Below, one piece after another: positions 46,892 to 59,071 of a DNA stretch of 64,000 bases. This DNA comes from Xylogone sp. PMI_703 (Eukaryota; Ascomycota; Leotiomycetes). The position numbers were made by a program, and so were the translations under genes. Numbering within the stretch: position 1 is the stretch's first letter; each line of letters opens with the position of its first letter. Under the pieces are notes generated by a model. That model was not told where the DNA came from, did no database searches, and saw only the letters and a program-made list of their open reading frames with translations. Location of the stretch: contig JAJTUQ010000012.1 of assembly GCA_021399445.1 (NCBI GenBank), positions 248,001 to 312,000 of the forward strand. The letters are read 5' to 3'.

Positions 46892-47956
46892 ATGAAAATG
46901 ATTTTAACGGCTGCTCTGTCACTTCCCCTCCTTGCTCGATGGGTTTCTGGAGCTGCAGTGCCGGATGCCTGCTCGGACTTGCCCGGGAAATGGTCAAACC
47001 TGCCTAACATTACAAGGAATGGTCAACAGTTCGCGCGACAAGAGCAGAGTGTGGTTCTAGTCGGTGATGAAATGTACGTGCTGGGAGGTATCTTGCCGTT
47101 TGATGGGGAAACCTACCCTACCAACAACATCGTACAGAAGTTTAACTTTATCACCAATACTTGGGAGGAAGTAGCTCCGATGCCTGCCGCTCTCAACCAT
47201 GTGAACGTTGCTGCCGTCCATGGGAAGATCTACTACCGTGGTGGTCTGGCCGTTACTGAGGCCCTTGGCCCCGCATACTGGAACGCCTCTGGTGCATCTG
47301 CCGTCTATGACCCGGTCAAGGACAAATGGACTGTTCTACCAGATGTACCTGCGGGTCGAGCCACTGGCAGCGCAGCAACCATGGTTGTTGGGGATACTGT
47401 ATATCTACCCGGTGGTCTCTTGCACACTAACCTCACCAATGATGATGAAGGAACTACAGCTATGTTTACATCATATAACGTCGTTACCAAGGAATGGAAG
47501 GTGCTTCCAGACCTCCCTGCTCCCCGTGATCATACAGGCAAGGGTCAACTTGGCGACACGCTGTACATTCTCGGTGGACGGTTGAACGGGCACTGGAATG
47601 TTGTCGATACAGTCTTCGGCTATAATATTCGCACCAATAGTTGATCCACCGACTATGCTCCTATGCCAACTGCTCGTGGTGGATGTGCCTCTGCAACTAT
47701 TGGATCCACATTCTTTACTGCGGGCGGAGAGGGAGACCCAGCTGTTACTGCTAATGGCGTCTGGCCCCAGATGCAGGCCTATGATCCGATCAAAGACGTC
47801 TGGACCAAATATGAAGATATGGGTACACCGGTACATGGAACCGCTGCTGTGGCTTATCGAGGCAAGGTAATTGTCCCAGGTGGAGGACTTGCAACTGGTG
47901 GTGACCCGACACAGCTGGTGCAAAGCTTTACGCCGCGCCTAAAGCATTATTGGTGA
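46892..47956 (+). pseudogene. secreted kelch-repeat protein with one nonsense codon
   Basis: A single exon would encode 354 residues, starting with a signal peptide (MKMILTAALSLPLLARWVSGA). Kelch blades are visible: EMYVLGGILPFDG, KIYYRGGL, TVYLPGGLL, TLYILGGRLNG, STFFTAGG and KVIVPGGG, each followed by a conserved Trp-containing segment. At 47642-47644 a TGA interrupts the frame after IRTNS, where the family has the Trp of a kelch turn, so TGG to TGA is the likely change. Both halves are in the same frame and otherwise clean. It resembles secreted fungal galactose-oxidase-like kelch proteins without the oxidase domain. Readthrough or a sequencing error are alternatives. Confidence 0.8.
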
Positions 47957-48949
47957 AGCAACACAGCGATTGGTTACATTAATCTAGGATGCATGGTGAA
48001 CGATCTTGGCTATGCTACATGGCAAGGAAAACTTCTTCTTTGATTTCTAATTACATGACTCGTCTCTCATTCTCTAGCTAAATAAGTACACACATAGTCA
48101 AAACCATTTTTCCAGTTACTCCCTGTACGTAATTTTTGAGTACCATTATGCACAATAACGTACACAGTCACGCAAGCCACCCCTTCTCCACACAACCACG
48201 CTTCTCCGAAAACCTAAAGTTTTCTTGGCGGAGGATTTCTAATTGTCGATTATTTAACCTGATATCACGTCTTAACGGCGATCTATCTGCTATATCCCCC
48301 TATCTCCTGGTATTGCGGTTGTTCGGTTGTTCGGTTCTAATTGAGGCTCAAGTATGTGATGAACCATTTGCCATGTATAGAGATCAACCTGATATTCTTC
48401 TATGTTTCTCAAAAGCTCATTGTGCATATTCGGCGGATTTGCCCGTCTATGTAGAGACCAAATAATGCAAGTGAAGCACGCCATTTGTTGCTTCAAAGAT
48501 GTGGTTATTGTAGGCATCAGTACTTTCCAAACTACCAAAAAGAGTAGTCTTCATCCTTATTAATAGTATTAGATGTTTCTTTAGAATTTGTCTAATGGAT
48601 AAAAGTTAAAATATGGTTATTCTTAAGGATGATGACTTAGAGTTTAAAGTTATATTGTATACGATAGAGTTAAACTTTGTGACCAATTGCGCGGATCATG
48701 GAACTATAACTGTATTGTATGCATATCATGGCTTACTTTAGTATCGAAAGATGTTTCACGGTTAACGCCATGTCATGACTAAAATAAGCACTAGCCAAAT
48801 TAATTACGCAGACGTAGAACAATGTTGATTCGGTATCAAATGGTAGTAGCAGCGCGAGAACTGTGACAAATACACTCTAAGCATTTATTAGGAAACATCA
48901 AAATGGAGCGAATCTTCAAGGTTCGCGGGAATCATAACATGAAAATCAA
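47957..48949. other. intergenic, no gene recognised
   Basis: About 1 kb between the kelch pseudogene and the 3' end of the flavoprotein gene. AT-rich, with no supported coding region. Confidence 0.5.
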
Positions 48950-51193
48950 CTATCTTCTTTCGAGTGCAAAGCTTCCAAAGAAATCACCTATCCCTTCATG
49001 GTTTTCGATATCGAGGACCATTGAAACATCTTCTCCTAGTTAGTATGTAAAAGATGCTAAAGGGGATAACACTTACACTGATCCGGACGAACAATCGCAA
49101 TTGCACCTTTCTCAGGGCTAACTCCGTAGAACTCATATGCATGTCCGTGACCACTGTGATAACTTTTATCATCTATGTAAACTTTGTGCAAATCTAAGCC
49201 CATCGTTAGTAGTTCATAAACATATAATTAAGGATATATTTTACCTCTCATTCCCCATTTACCAGTCACTGGGTAGAAATACTCCGGTATTTGCTCCTGT
49301 TGCGTCTTCAATCGGTCACCGGAAAGGATTAAGATGGCTTCGATGAAGCTATCAATGTCTGCCTCAGGAGGTAGATGTTTTTGAATAGGACCAATATCTG
49401 AGAAGAGATATTTTCCAAGCTGATAAAAATTAGCTATAGGCAAATAAGATGGTAACCGTAAAAAGAGCCTACCTGGTTTAGCCTCGTAGAAGCTGCACTC
49501 TGCCGGACGTCCCCACCGAAAACTACAATTCTCCATCGGCCATCTGAAGGTAGAGCTTTGACTAGTTGTATTACCTCTGCATCACAGAATCGTACCACCT
49601 GGACGCTAGGGACTCGCATTCCAACTTTAAGATTGGACGCTAGTTGTTGATTGCTTTCCTTTGGTCGAGTTATGGGAGATTCATCATAAGTAATGGTCAA
49701 TCCAGCCGTGAAAGCACGTGCTCTGAGAAAGATTTTGCTGAAATCGATTTTGCCATTGGGACCAATTGGGATGCTACCGTCAGAACTATTGGTGCTAGCT
49801 ATATCGTTAGAAGAAATGGATTGCTTGGTATCATTTATGCTTGAAGGCCTATCGATACTGCTAGTATCGTTGAAGCACCCAAACAAAGTACGCAACAAAT
49901 TTCGTGAACGCCTCGGTTTTTTAGCAATAGCAGCAGTTCCTTTTGCCTCTTTGGCACTAACAATGCCACTGGTTCCTTTAGCAGCGCTGGTGCCGTTGTT
50001 GACAGTATCCTGTGGGCCATTTGCTTCTTTACCCATCGCAGCCATCTGCTTCGCCCATACCTTGTCAAAATTGATCAAGATATCAGCTACTTTCTGTCGT
50101 TCAATGATGTACGTCTTCAGCAACTCCGGCCTGGCCTGGCCCTTCAGGATTGAAGCAAGTTTCCATCCAATATTGTACCCATCTTGCAGACTAACATTCA
50201 TGCCTTGGCCGGCTTTGGGGGAATGTGTATGGCATGCATCTCCTGCCAGAAAAACGCGATTGGATTTCGAAAAGTGATCCGCAAGACGCTGTCCTATTGA
50301 ATATGCTGACCACCAGAATGTGCCAGCAAAATCAATTTGATATGGATGGAAGATTTTACGTGTTACTGCTTGCATATCCTCCAGCTTCACATCCTTTGCC
50401 AGGGTCCCTGCTGGTAGTTCAGTATAAATTCGCACCATGGAGCCTCCTTCTCGAGGGATGACGATAAGACTGCCAGCGTCAGACCCCATTATCACCTGTT
50501 TCCTGATATCCGGGAAGTTTGTTCGGGGAAAGACATCCATAACTCCCCAGATAGCATCAGAAGTATCTCCAATCATGTTGAAGCCAAGTGATTTTCGAAC
50601 AGCACTATGTGCCCCATCACTCCCCTATGGATTGTTAATAGAGAAGCGATAAATACCAGAAAGAAAAGGACACTTACTAAGACATATTTTGCCTCAAATA
50701 CCTCCCCTCGACCTTCTTTTTCCGTCCTTACGGTTACAGGATAAGCTTCTGCATCAGACGCCTTTTCTTCATCAACTGCCACCCCTAGGACCTTATATCC
50801 ATAATCCACCTCTTGTCCATTGAATCTCTTCATTGTGTCCAACAACATGCCATTGACCCTTGCTTGATTCAAGAGAACACGAGGCAAGTGTGACAAGCCA
50901 GGTTGCGTAGCAGCATCACTTCTAGCTCTTACGATGCCTTTGCCCTTCTCATCTGGAGTCCAGAACACAACCTCAACATTGTGATAAGATTCTCTCAGTA
51001 GCTCTTCCACAAGACCAAAGCTTTCAAAAATCTCTACTGAGCGGCATTGAACACCATCTGCTTGCCCTATTTCCAGAGGTCCAGGGCGGGCATCTAATAT
51101 TTTGCAGCGGATTCCGCATTTAGCTAACCAAGTTGCGGCAGAGAGACCAGCAGATCCACTGCCGCAGATGAGGACGTCGATTTTGGAAGTCAT
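48950..51193 (-). CDS. FAD-dependent monooxygenase, phenol 2-hydroxylase type
   Basis: An NADPH-dependent aromatic hydroxylase of the PHBH/phenol-hydroxylase class. Five exons join in phase (51193-50678, 50624-49473, 49419-49245, 49193-49077, 49029-48950; introns of 47-53 nt), giving 679 residues. The FAD motif is GSGSAGLSAATWLA, then GSDGAHS and GDACHTHSPKAGQGMN for the second flavin contact. The C-terminal dimerisation, thioredoxin-like domain includes VVRFCDAEVIQLV and AIVRPDQYVSMVLD. Between about residues 375 and 450 lies a Lys/Ser/Asn-rich insertion (EAKGTAAIAKKPRRSRNLL and a serine-rich stretch) that I do not know from the family. No break is seen. The substrate may be a phenol or polyketide-derived aromatic. 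Confidence 0.88.
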
Positions 51194-52656
51194 TTTGATA
51201 TAGGTTTCATTTCAGACTATTTACAATTGACGGAAACGCTTACAATGAGGGCGTAATGATATATAAATGTGTATATAATAGTTTCTATAGTGGTACCTGA
51301 CTCGCTGACCTGGGACTTGCATAATAGCCGGTCCCGGAGTACTTGATTTCATCTCCTTCCCTAGCATTTGGTAACTACTCAACTGAGAATTTCGGATATG
51401 TAGAGCGGTTGTAGACATGGAGTGTGGCTAAGAAGTTACCCGTCACGGTTGAATGACATTCCTCAGCAAGGAGACGGGGATGACCAATACGAGAATTGAT
51501 ATGGTAACCTCCGAAGGATAATCTCGCAGCTACTCACCAAAAAGACAATAGTTAACATTTAGGTATGCTCTCGCGAATACGTTATTTTCCACCGGTACCA
51601 ATAACCATTTTAGTCTAACACTGATGGTGTGACCTTGATCTGAACCGTATAACGTACGAGAGCGTTTCTACGGTTTACAATTGCATTGAAAATCACTGTA
51701 TTATGGATTCATTGGAAACTCACTCTCATATCGGTTTAGTTCTCTGTAGTGCCGAGAATAAAGACTTCTGATACCATAAGAGGAAGTGGTCGTCATAACT
51801 TTTGCATTAGTGTCTAACTTAAAACGACATGTAACTTCTTCACATCACTTCACATCGCAAATTGGATTTCTAATCTTCCATCCCACATCTTGAATTTGAC
51901 TGTTGATGGTCGCCGGATGTCGAGGAATAATGCAGCGTCCCCGGACTTCCGTGGTCGCAAGGGTCCCATAACATCGGGGCGGAGTGGTTGGTCTCTTCTC
52001 TCTAATTTAGTGCCGGTCATATAGCAGTACTCCATTTCAGCTTCAGGTGGTCGGCGCTGAGGGCTTACACCCTCTCAGTTGTGGACAAAGTGGTCAGCAG
52101 CGTGGTACTTCCGGGTTCGCTGAATTTTGGCTCTCACTCGTGCACCATGCCACCAACTACTTTGTCCACAACGAGCCTCGCGAACCTACAGCTCTACTGG
52201 AATCGTACTGATAGCCAACTTAACTGATATTGACCCCGTGTAAAATTCAGTTCTAGGGTATGGAAGAGGGACTGAATGTAAAGTAAATAGAGTAAGTGCT
52301 GACAGGCTTTGTTGGTGGCTGAAAAAGCTCCGAGTTAACGCCTTTACAAAATGAGGTCTCCGATCTGACTTCAATTCGGTGACTAATTGGGTTTAGTGCA
52401 TCCGAAGTAGTAGGTAGATGGACTCAAATCGGGACTCAAATCGGTGGCGCCAAATCGCTTATAACTTTTTCTGACAACGACTAAAGTCCCCAAACTTGTA
52501 TGCCATGTAAATACGGCGTGAATCTTTGTACTAAACTATTAAAATTTCTGATCGAAGTAAGTTATGATGTGGTTAAGGTCCTTGGGGTTGTTACGGTTAA
52601 GCCAAAACGTCGTCTCGGTAAGCTTGTCAGAGGTTAACATCATGATATCTGTAGCT
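51194..52656. other. intergenic, no gene recognised
   Basis: About 1.5 kb with the flavoprotein's promoter at its left edge and one small TIR element (52073-52175). No other feature was recognised. Confidence 0.5.
52073..52175. mobile_element. miniature TIR element, relative of 43456
   Basis: Inverted ends around GTTGTGGACAAAGT (52078 inward, and the complement ending near 52175). The core differs from the 101-bp element at 43456 but the ends share TGGACAAA. A target duplication is not clear. Confidence 0.7.
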
Positions 52657-52888
52657 TCCATCTGTCAAAGAGGCATTCAATAATCGATTTTTAAAGATAT
52701 ATAAAGGATATATTTAAAGCTAAAATATATGAAGAGGTCCGGATAAGGTTTGGGTGGCGTTTCTCCACGTAACAAGCATAAACTGAGAGGGGCAAGACCC
52801 ATATAACGTCAGATCTAAGCTTGGATCAGGGGTGCAAAATAGTACATAACTTCATTTTAACTACTGTTCCCACCCCCAAATATCACTC
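52657..52888. repeat. interspersed repeat R, copy 2
   Basis: Matches 28168-28405 with the same orientation. The first third has many transitions to T or A, while the second half is nearly identical (GGCGTTTCTCCACGTAACAA). Confidence 0.75.
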
Positions 52889-53149
52889 CAACACTTGAAA
52901 GTGTTTTGCTACTGTGTAGAACTGTTTTCCAACACATAAGATAACGAAAATGAGTAAGTTGTAGCAATGTTCAAGCTGTATTTGAGGTGAAGATTAGCTG
53001 ATTCAAGGGCAGCTTACTAAGCGAGCATCTTCGCTGGACAGGACGACCACCACTCCGAGCATGAGAGCAACAACCGCAGTGACCGCGATGATGATACATT
53101 CGAATACAATACAGAATATTAAATACTGCTTTGTCGAATTCCCAAACAA

Positions 53150-53641
53150 GCCGTACGTGGGTTAGATACCCATCTACGCAAATCTCACAACTTGGGGAAG
53201 GGAGGCGTGAATCATTGCTCCGGAAGTACGGGGTGTCGAGCGGGCACGAACCGGGTGGGCTTCCATTTGCAACACTGGGAGAACCGTTGGATGGATTGGT
53301 GTGTGATGAGTGTGGCGAAATAACGGTGTCGCTAGATGCAGCATACAGAGGCATGCCAAAAAGCATGGGTAGTACTGGTCCAAACAGGATCCGACGCACT
53401 GGGCTCAAGTTAAGGTGCAGACATTTTTCGGAACCGGGTATCAGCAGTATTTCATCGTGAAACGGCCCATCGAGATATCTTGGCTAGCTGAGCTGGAGCA
53501 TCATGATGATGATGATGATGATGATGATGACGATGCTGTTGCTCAGGAGCAGTTGCTGCGCGAATTCCGCGAGGTGGACGAACGAGATAAAAAGCTGCTG
53601 GAGATTGCCGATTCAAAGACGAAAAAGAGTGACTATAACTA
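53150..53641 (+). pseudogene. OrsD-domain (DUF3505-like) gene relic
   Basis: Pieces of a Cys/His-rich OrsD-type domain occur in three frames: THLRKSHNLGK (about 53168-53200), PLDGLVCDECGEITVSLDAA (to about 53345), then RHAKKHG, a TAG, and YWSKQDPTHWAQVKVQTFF, followed by YQQYFIV and an acidic run. Two frameshifts and one stop (probably CAG to TAG) break it. A GAT/ATG run (53502-53535) encodes ten consecutive Asp in the last open frame, which stops at 53641. A possible continuation at 53808-54103 is open but unproven. OrsD domains are common in fungal genomes; their function is mostly unknown. Confidence 0.6.
53502..53535. repeat. trinucleotide repeat (ATG/GAT)n
   Basis: About ten units within the OrsD relic, encoding poly-Asp in the frame of 53415-53642. 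Part of a decayed coding region, so probably free to vary in length. Confidence 0.95.
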
Positions 53642-54103
53642 GATGTTGGGACTTCACACAACTGTAACGGCATGTCGGCAGTTGTAACATGAGACGGATC
53701 GCATGTTAGCAGATTGTTAGACCGAAACGACAAGCAATTCTAGCGCGTGAGGGTGATTGGGAACTCGGTAATTCCAAATGCCGTAGATTGATGGAGCACA
53801 TTCAACGATGATGCCCCATATTGGCTGCGGACAGCCAATTCCACTGAGAAAGTCGAGCACCGGCCGATGGTGCGATTGCAGCACAAGGACGGCTTGGACA
53901 CTTACATCATATATGCTGTGCGGTGTGCATGTTATTTTTTACGGGTGTACATGCCACAGAGAGAGAAGGAGGCAAGTAGCAGTGATGAGGTCGAGAGCGA
54001 GGACGAAGTCGAAAGTGCCAAGAGTAGTATTAATGAAGCTCAGGGTGGTCATCCACTCAATCAACTCCACGATGAGGCTATATTAGGTGAATTGAAGTCT
54101 TAG

Positions 54104-54539
54104 TCAACCAGCTTCTCGTGGAGTTGATCAATTAGGTATCTGCGTGGAGTTGATTGACGTTGAGTTGACGAGTTGACATATCCTGGGCGCTCATGAATAA
54201 GCCCCAGAGCCCTTAAGCATTACTATTACATACAGACTATTCCCAGGCTGATTCTTTAGCCTTTAACATCGTTGAGCGATGCAGACAACCTAATAGTAGG
54301 CTCTTTGTTGTTAAGATTCTTTAACCCCTCCTCTGTCATTAAGACAAGAAAAAGGTCTAATTTGTTGATAATCCTAGCCTGTAGCTATGAGCAACGGACC
54401 AGGCAAATTTTAATTATGTCTACTTCAAGCTGATTTTAAAGTATAGTTATTATAAGTCTTGATGATGATGATAGTTATTTGCGTCCAACGGGCGCAGGTG
54501 AAACCTGCTCCCTGAGACCTCCCTGGGGGTATTGAGACG
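54104..54539. other. intergenic, no gene recognised
   Basis: About 430 bp. ATCAACTCCACGA near 54060 and its complement near 54115 form a short inverted pair; more GTGGAGTTGAT copies follow. No gene. Confidence 0.45.
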
Positions 54540-57500
54540 TGTTAAACTAAGGAATTATGTACAAGTGTATATATCTAAATATAGATATATTGTCCATGTC
54601 CATCCCAGAAAGCATTTCTTGCATACGCGTGGCCGTAGCCGTTCTACAGTGAGTCTTCCCCGCCGTTTGGGATGACTACTGAAGATGTAAGAGGCTGTAC
54701 TTCTGTGCTGGCTCAAGTGAGCAGAATGTTTGGCCGAAAGGCCTCTGGTTAGGTTGCTGAACAATATCTGGTTTAAGGTTTACTAAACCATAGGAAAAGA
54801 ATTGATTGAAAAGATTGAATGATACTGTGTTTGAATACTGTGTGTGTAAGTACAAATCCGAGCCGACCCCCAAAACAAAAGAAAGCCTTATATGTATAAT
54901 GTTAGAATGTAAAATCCTCCGGGACCTTATGACGTTGCCCCGAAGAGATAAGATCTCTGTGCTAGACACAGATGTGTGTATAGAACTTTGTCAGGTTCAG
55001 GAACTTGATGAAGTCGTCTGGCTTCTTCAGAAACCCTGCCAGGTAATACCGGCTTTGTTGCTTGTCTCCTGGAGAGAGATCTGGTCGTTGTGGTTAGCTC
55101 TTGAAGAGCTTAACAGTCTTGGAACACCGGACAATGTGTTCTGGGGATTTCAGGTAGCCGCAGGAGCATGTGAACTTTGCGTCGTCCTGCTTGAACTTCT
55201 TATAGTACCATAAAAAGTCTCTATGGGAGATCCGTATGACAAGAAGCCGGTGTAGCGTTGATCGGGGGAGTGAGAGCTCCGAGGGTTCTTTGACCTGATA
55301 GCCAAGGTTCCATTCCTTGTACCAGGTTGATAATAAATCTTTTACCTTGTTCCACTATATGTCTCTAGCAGTGCGTCGTAGGTCTCTAAATATGGAGTGT
55401 ACTCCGCTGACAGTAGGGCTAGAGAGTTTACCCTCGTCCCATTCAGCGTGTGCTTTGAGGTTAGCCAGCTCGTCTGCCTTCTCGTTACTCACAATACTAG
55501 TGTGCCCCGGAGACCATTTGATATGTACATCATGAGTTTCCATTGCGTCCTAGCATTTGTGGAAGGTCCACTGCGATGAGATGGAGGCGTCCCCGCGAAT
55601 ACACCAGATGACTGAGATGCTGTCTATACAGAACTATAGTCTCTGGTGTCGAACCTCTGGGGGCATCCTAATTATGTGCTGTAGGCCTTCCCAGGCCCTT
55701 ATTGTTTTTGCATCAAAGACATGGGAGAGTGGGTTCAGTGCTCTATAACCCATAGCTAGCAGTTTCTGGTTCTGGTAGATAACATATCCGTATCCGACAT
55801 GTTTGCCGTTCTCGTCATACTTCTCCGATCTATGTGAAAAGATGATGACGTCAGTTAGGGGAAGGTTTATTCATTATTTCTTGAAGTTCTCGGCCGTTAC
55901 CTCCTTGCTCAGGCTTCCTGTAGGATCTGACTTATAGCCTGGGGAGTAGTGTAGCATCTGAAGTATTGGTGGCGGGGCCTCTGGGATAAAGGTGCCGAGT
56001 AGCTGAATCTTGGTCTTAGGGTCCGGCACTGTGCCAGTTTTCTTGCTGCGTTCCCGGAGAGGGACTGCTATTCGTCTTACCAAAGGGTGTTTCTCGTCTA
56101 GCGTTTGGAGTCTGAACGTGAGATGTAGCTTGGCCTCTTCTAAAGCTGTTTTTGTTGACGGGAGACTTGCGTCCCTGAAAATCGTCGGAGTGGGCCATGT
56201 GCGTTATACGGAGAGAGCTCCTCTGGCTACCAGGGAGAGTATATGTTTTATAACGTTAATGTGCTAGTCAATTCTGGTACTCACTGTACTTTCTCTGTCA
56301 CTCCGGTTCTGTCTGATGCTTTTGTAACAGCCAGTGTATTATACCTCTGTCTTATAGAGAACAGAAGACAAAACACAAGTGATAATAGTTTTCCGTAAAA
56401 CCGAAGCTGAAGAACTATTAATCACCTTTACTAGTCCCCGAATGTACTATGTGACCTTACGTATCTTCACTATCCTTTCTGCGACATGATGCTTGAAATT
56501 GAACTTTCTGTCGAATCAGATCCTTAGCCAGCGTAAAATTAACGTGTCTCCTTCCTTGGGGGCTGATATTATAAGTTTTATGATGAGATCGTCGTTAATA
56601 ACGTACAAGAAAGCCTCGTCTCCTCTTTTCCGAGTGAGATGAATCATCTCTAGTTTCTCTGGTACAAAGAAGACCTTGTTGTCGTTTCCCCAGGTTATAA
56701 TCTTACGAACGTGCTTGGCTAAGCACTTTACATTCTCCTCTAACGAGTAGAAAACACAGTATAGACAGATGTTGTCCGTGTAACTAAAACGTAAAGAAGG
56801 GCTCTGTGCAAGTAGCTCAGCTAAGTACAGTATGTAAAGAACTGGGGATAAGGAGGAGCTCTGGGGTATGCTACATGTCGTTGGGTAACTTTGTGTAGTA
56901 AAGTCTTCAAGTCTGACTCTTACCTGCCAGTTGCTTAAGAAACAGTCGATGAGCTAGAACAGGGAGAGAGGCCAGCCTTGGATAATTATACACTTCAGCA
57001 GACACTTTTTGAGGAGTACGTCGAACGTTCCTTAGACGTCCATTGTGACCATAGTGACCTGCCTACCTTTGGCAAAAGTAACCTCCACGTCATATGTAAA
57101 GGAAGTTACGAGGTCCATTGCTGAGCACCTAAAGAGAGCTCCTCCATGCTGAAAGCTGAGTACCCCTTTGATAAGTACCGTCTAAACAATCCGTCGGACG
57201 ATAATTCGTTCTAGACTTTTCGAGCTACAAGACAAGAGAGCAATAAGCCTCCAGGAGTGGGCTGAGGACTTGTCCTTCTTCCCTACCTTAGGGATCATTG
57301 CAACCTCTGCCAGTTTCCATGGTTTTGGGAAATGATTCAGTGTCAGACACTTGTTGTATAACATGTACAATACACACTTGATGTGCTCCTAACAAGCCTT
57401 TAGGAGTCTGACTGTAACTCTGTCTGTACCTGAGAAAATACTGATGACCCTGATAATACACTTCTCAACTTCCTCTATTGAGACCGAATGTTCCTACGTC

Positions 57501-58300
57501 AAATTTCTGGGTCTTTCCCAGTCCTGTAAGGAGTCATAATCTAGATCATTGTCTACGTCAAAGTGTCTGAGCACTTTTGTTCTCAAAGCTTCAGCTTTCC
57601 TGAGGATATCTTCTATTTCAACTCCGTCCACTATAAGTGGTAGGGCCTTAAGATTAGGTGCTAATTTGTGTCAGTCTACAATTCTGTAGAAGTCCTGTTG
57701 CATAATATGGTGGCCGTGCTGTAGCGCCGGCAATCACAGAACCCCTTATTTTGCTGTACATATAGACCACCTACCTTTACACCTCCGAATACACACAGAT
57801 CACTCAATTATTGCTGTGTACAACCGTAACTTATGCGACAAGTCCCAGTTGTCCTTAACCCCGTTGATAATCTTCTTCCAGTAAGTTCTCTTCGTATTTC
57901 TAACTGTATTAAAGAATTCCTTGGTATTCGGAGAGATTCCCTAGCCTGGGTGATCATATCTCGATTCCTGGTGCCTTTTGAAGGCTTCTTCACAATCAGC
58001 CGTCTACTATAGAGCCGAAAGGCCTTCTCCTTTACACAGCTTGCCTACTGTTTTGATAACTTCGTTGAACATTTCTGCAAAAGTAAAGATAAAGTCATCC
58101 ACCTGTTCTATGTTTGTCAGGCCCTGGAGGTCAGGGAATGAAGTTATACCGTTCTGAACAAGTCCGGAAAACTTTAGGAGGTCTACTTTGGGGACCCGGT
58201 AATAAAATTACTTGATGAGACTGCGAAGTATGTATGAGCCAGTCTCAGATCGGAGCCCTTGGTTGTTCATTGTGTTGTGCTTTCAATGTTTAAACATAGT
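54540..58300 (-). pseudogene. Tad1-like LINE, ORF2 remnants
   Basis: A non-LTR retrotransposon reading leftward. In order on the minus strand: a linker with scattered stops (58290-57800), reverse transcriptase (LAEVAMIPKVGKKDK and SWRLIALLSCSSKSLE at 57370-57182; the catalytic FADD box has decayed to YTDN near 56780), RNase H (KWSPGHTSIVSNEKADELA, 55543-55355) and a Cys/His knuckle (CSCGYLKSPEHIVRC near 55150). No endonuclease domain is present at the 5' side, so it is 5' truncated. Stops and frameshifts are spread over the whole length. The 3' limit is uncertain. Confidence 0.8.
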
Positions 58301-59071
58301 AGCCCAACAAGCAAAGCTTGCTACTTGCTTCGCTCGTAGGAGAGGGTGCTTCGCACCCCTTAGGGTCACGTGCTGAACTAATATCCGCTCCATCCACATC
58401 TTTTATATTGGGCTTCATACGCATATTTATATTCAGGCTTCATACGCATCTTTTTTATAATATTTGACGCCATCGACCTTACGGCCGTGGCGTTCTTAGT
58501 ACTGGGGAATTGATTCAAGCTCCATCCGTATTCATAGTTCAATGCTTTATACGCCAATCGCCCTCGCTACGCTCTAGCTATTGGCTGTATAATTGTATTT
58601 AATTTTTATCCGTATCTTTACGGTTCAAGCCTAATCCACATCTTTCTGGTATTTCACGCTATTGACCTTCGGCCGTGGCGTTCTTAGTACTTAGGAACTG
58701 GTTCAAGCTCTATCCGTACATTTGTAGTATAATACTTTATATGTATCTTTACAGCTTAAACTCTGTCCCTCTTTTAAAGAGAGGCTATCCTTATATATAT
58801 GGAATTATAGCCTCAGGCCTCCGATTATTCGTTTATACTCACTTATAGCTCGCCTCACTCATGCGGGGAGTCATAGGTGATACTTATTTTGACTACATGC
58901 AATCACCTGACAATATCTCTACGGATCGGGCCTTATCCGTATCTCTATGGCTCAAGCTTTATACAGTGTTTCTAGTATTTGACGCCACTGACCTATAGCT
59001 GTGGCGTTCTTAGTACTGGGAAATTGGCTCAAGTCTTATTTGTATCTTTGTAATATAAAGCTTTATACGTA

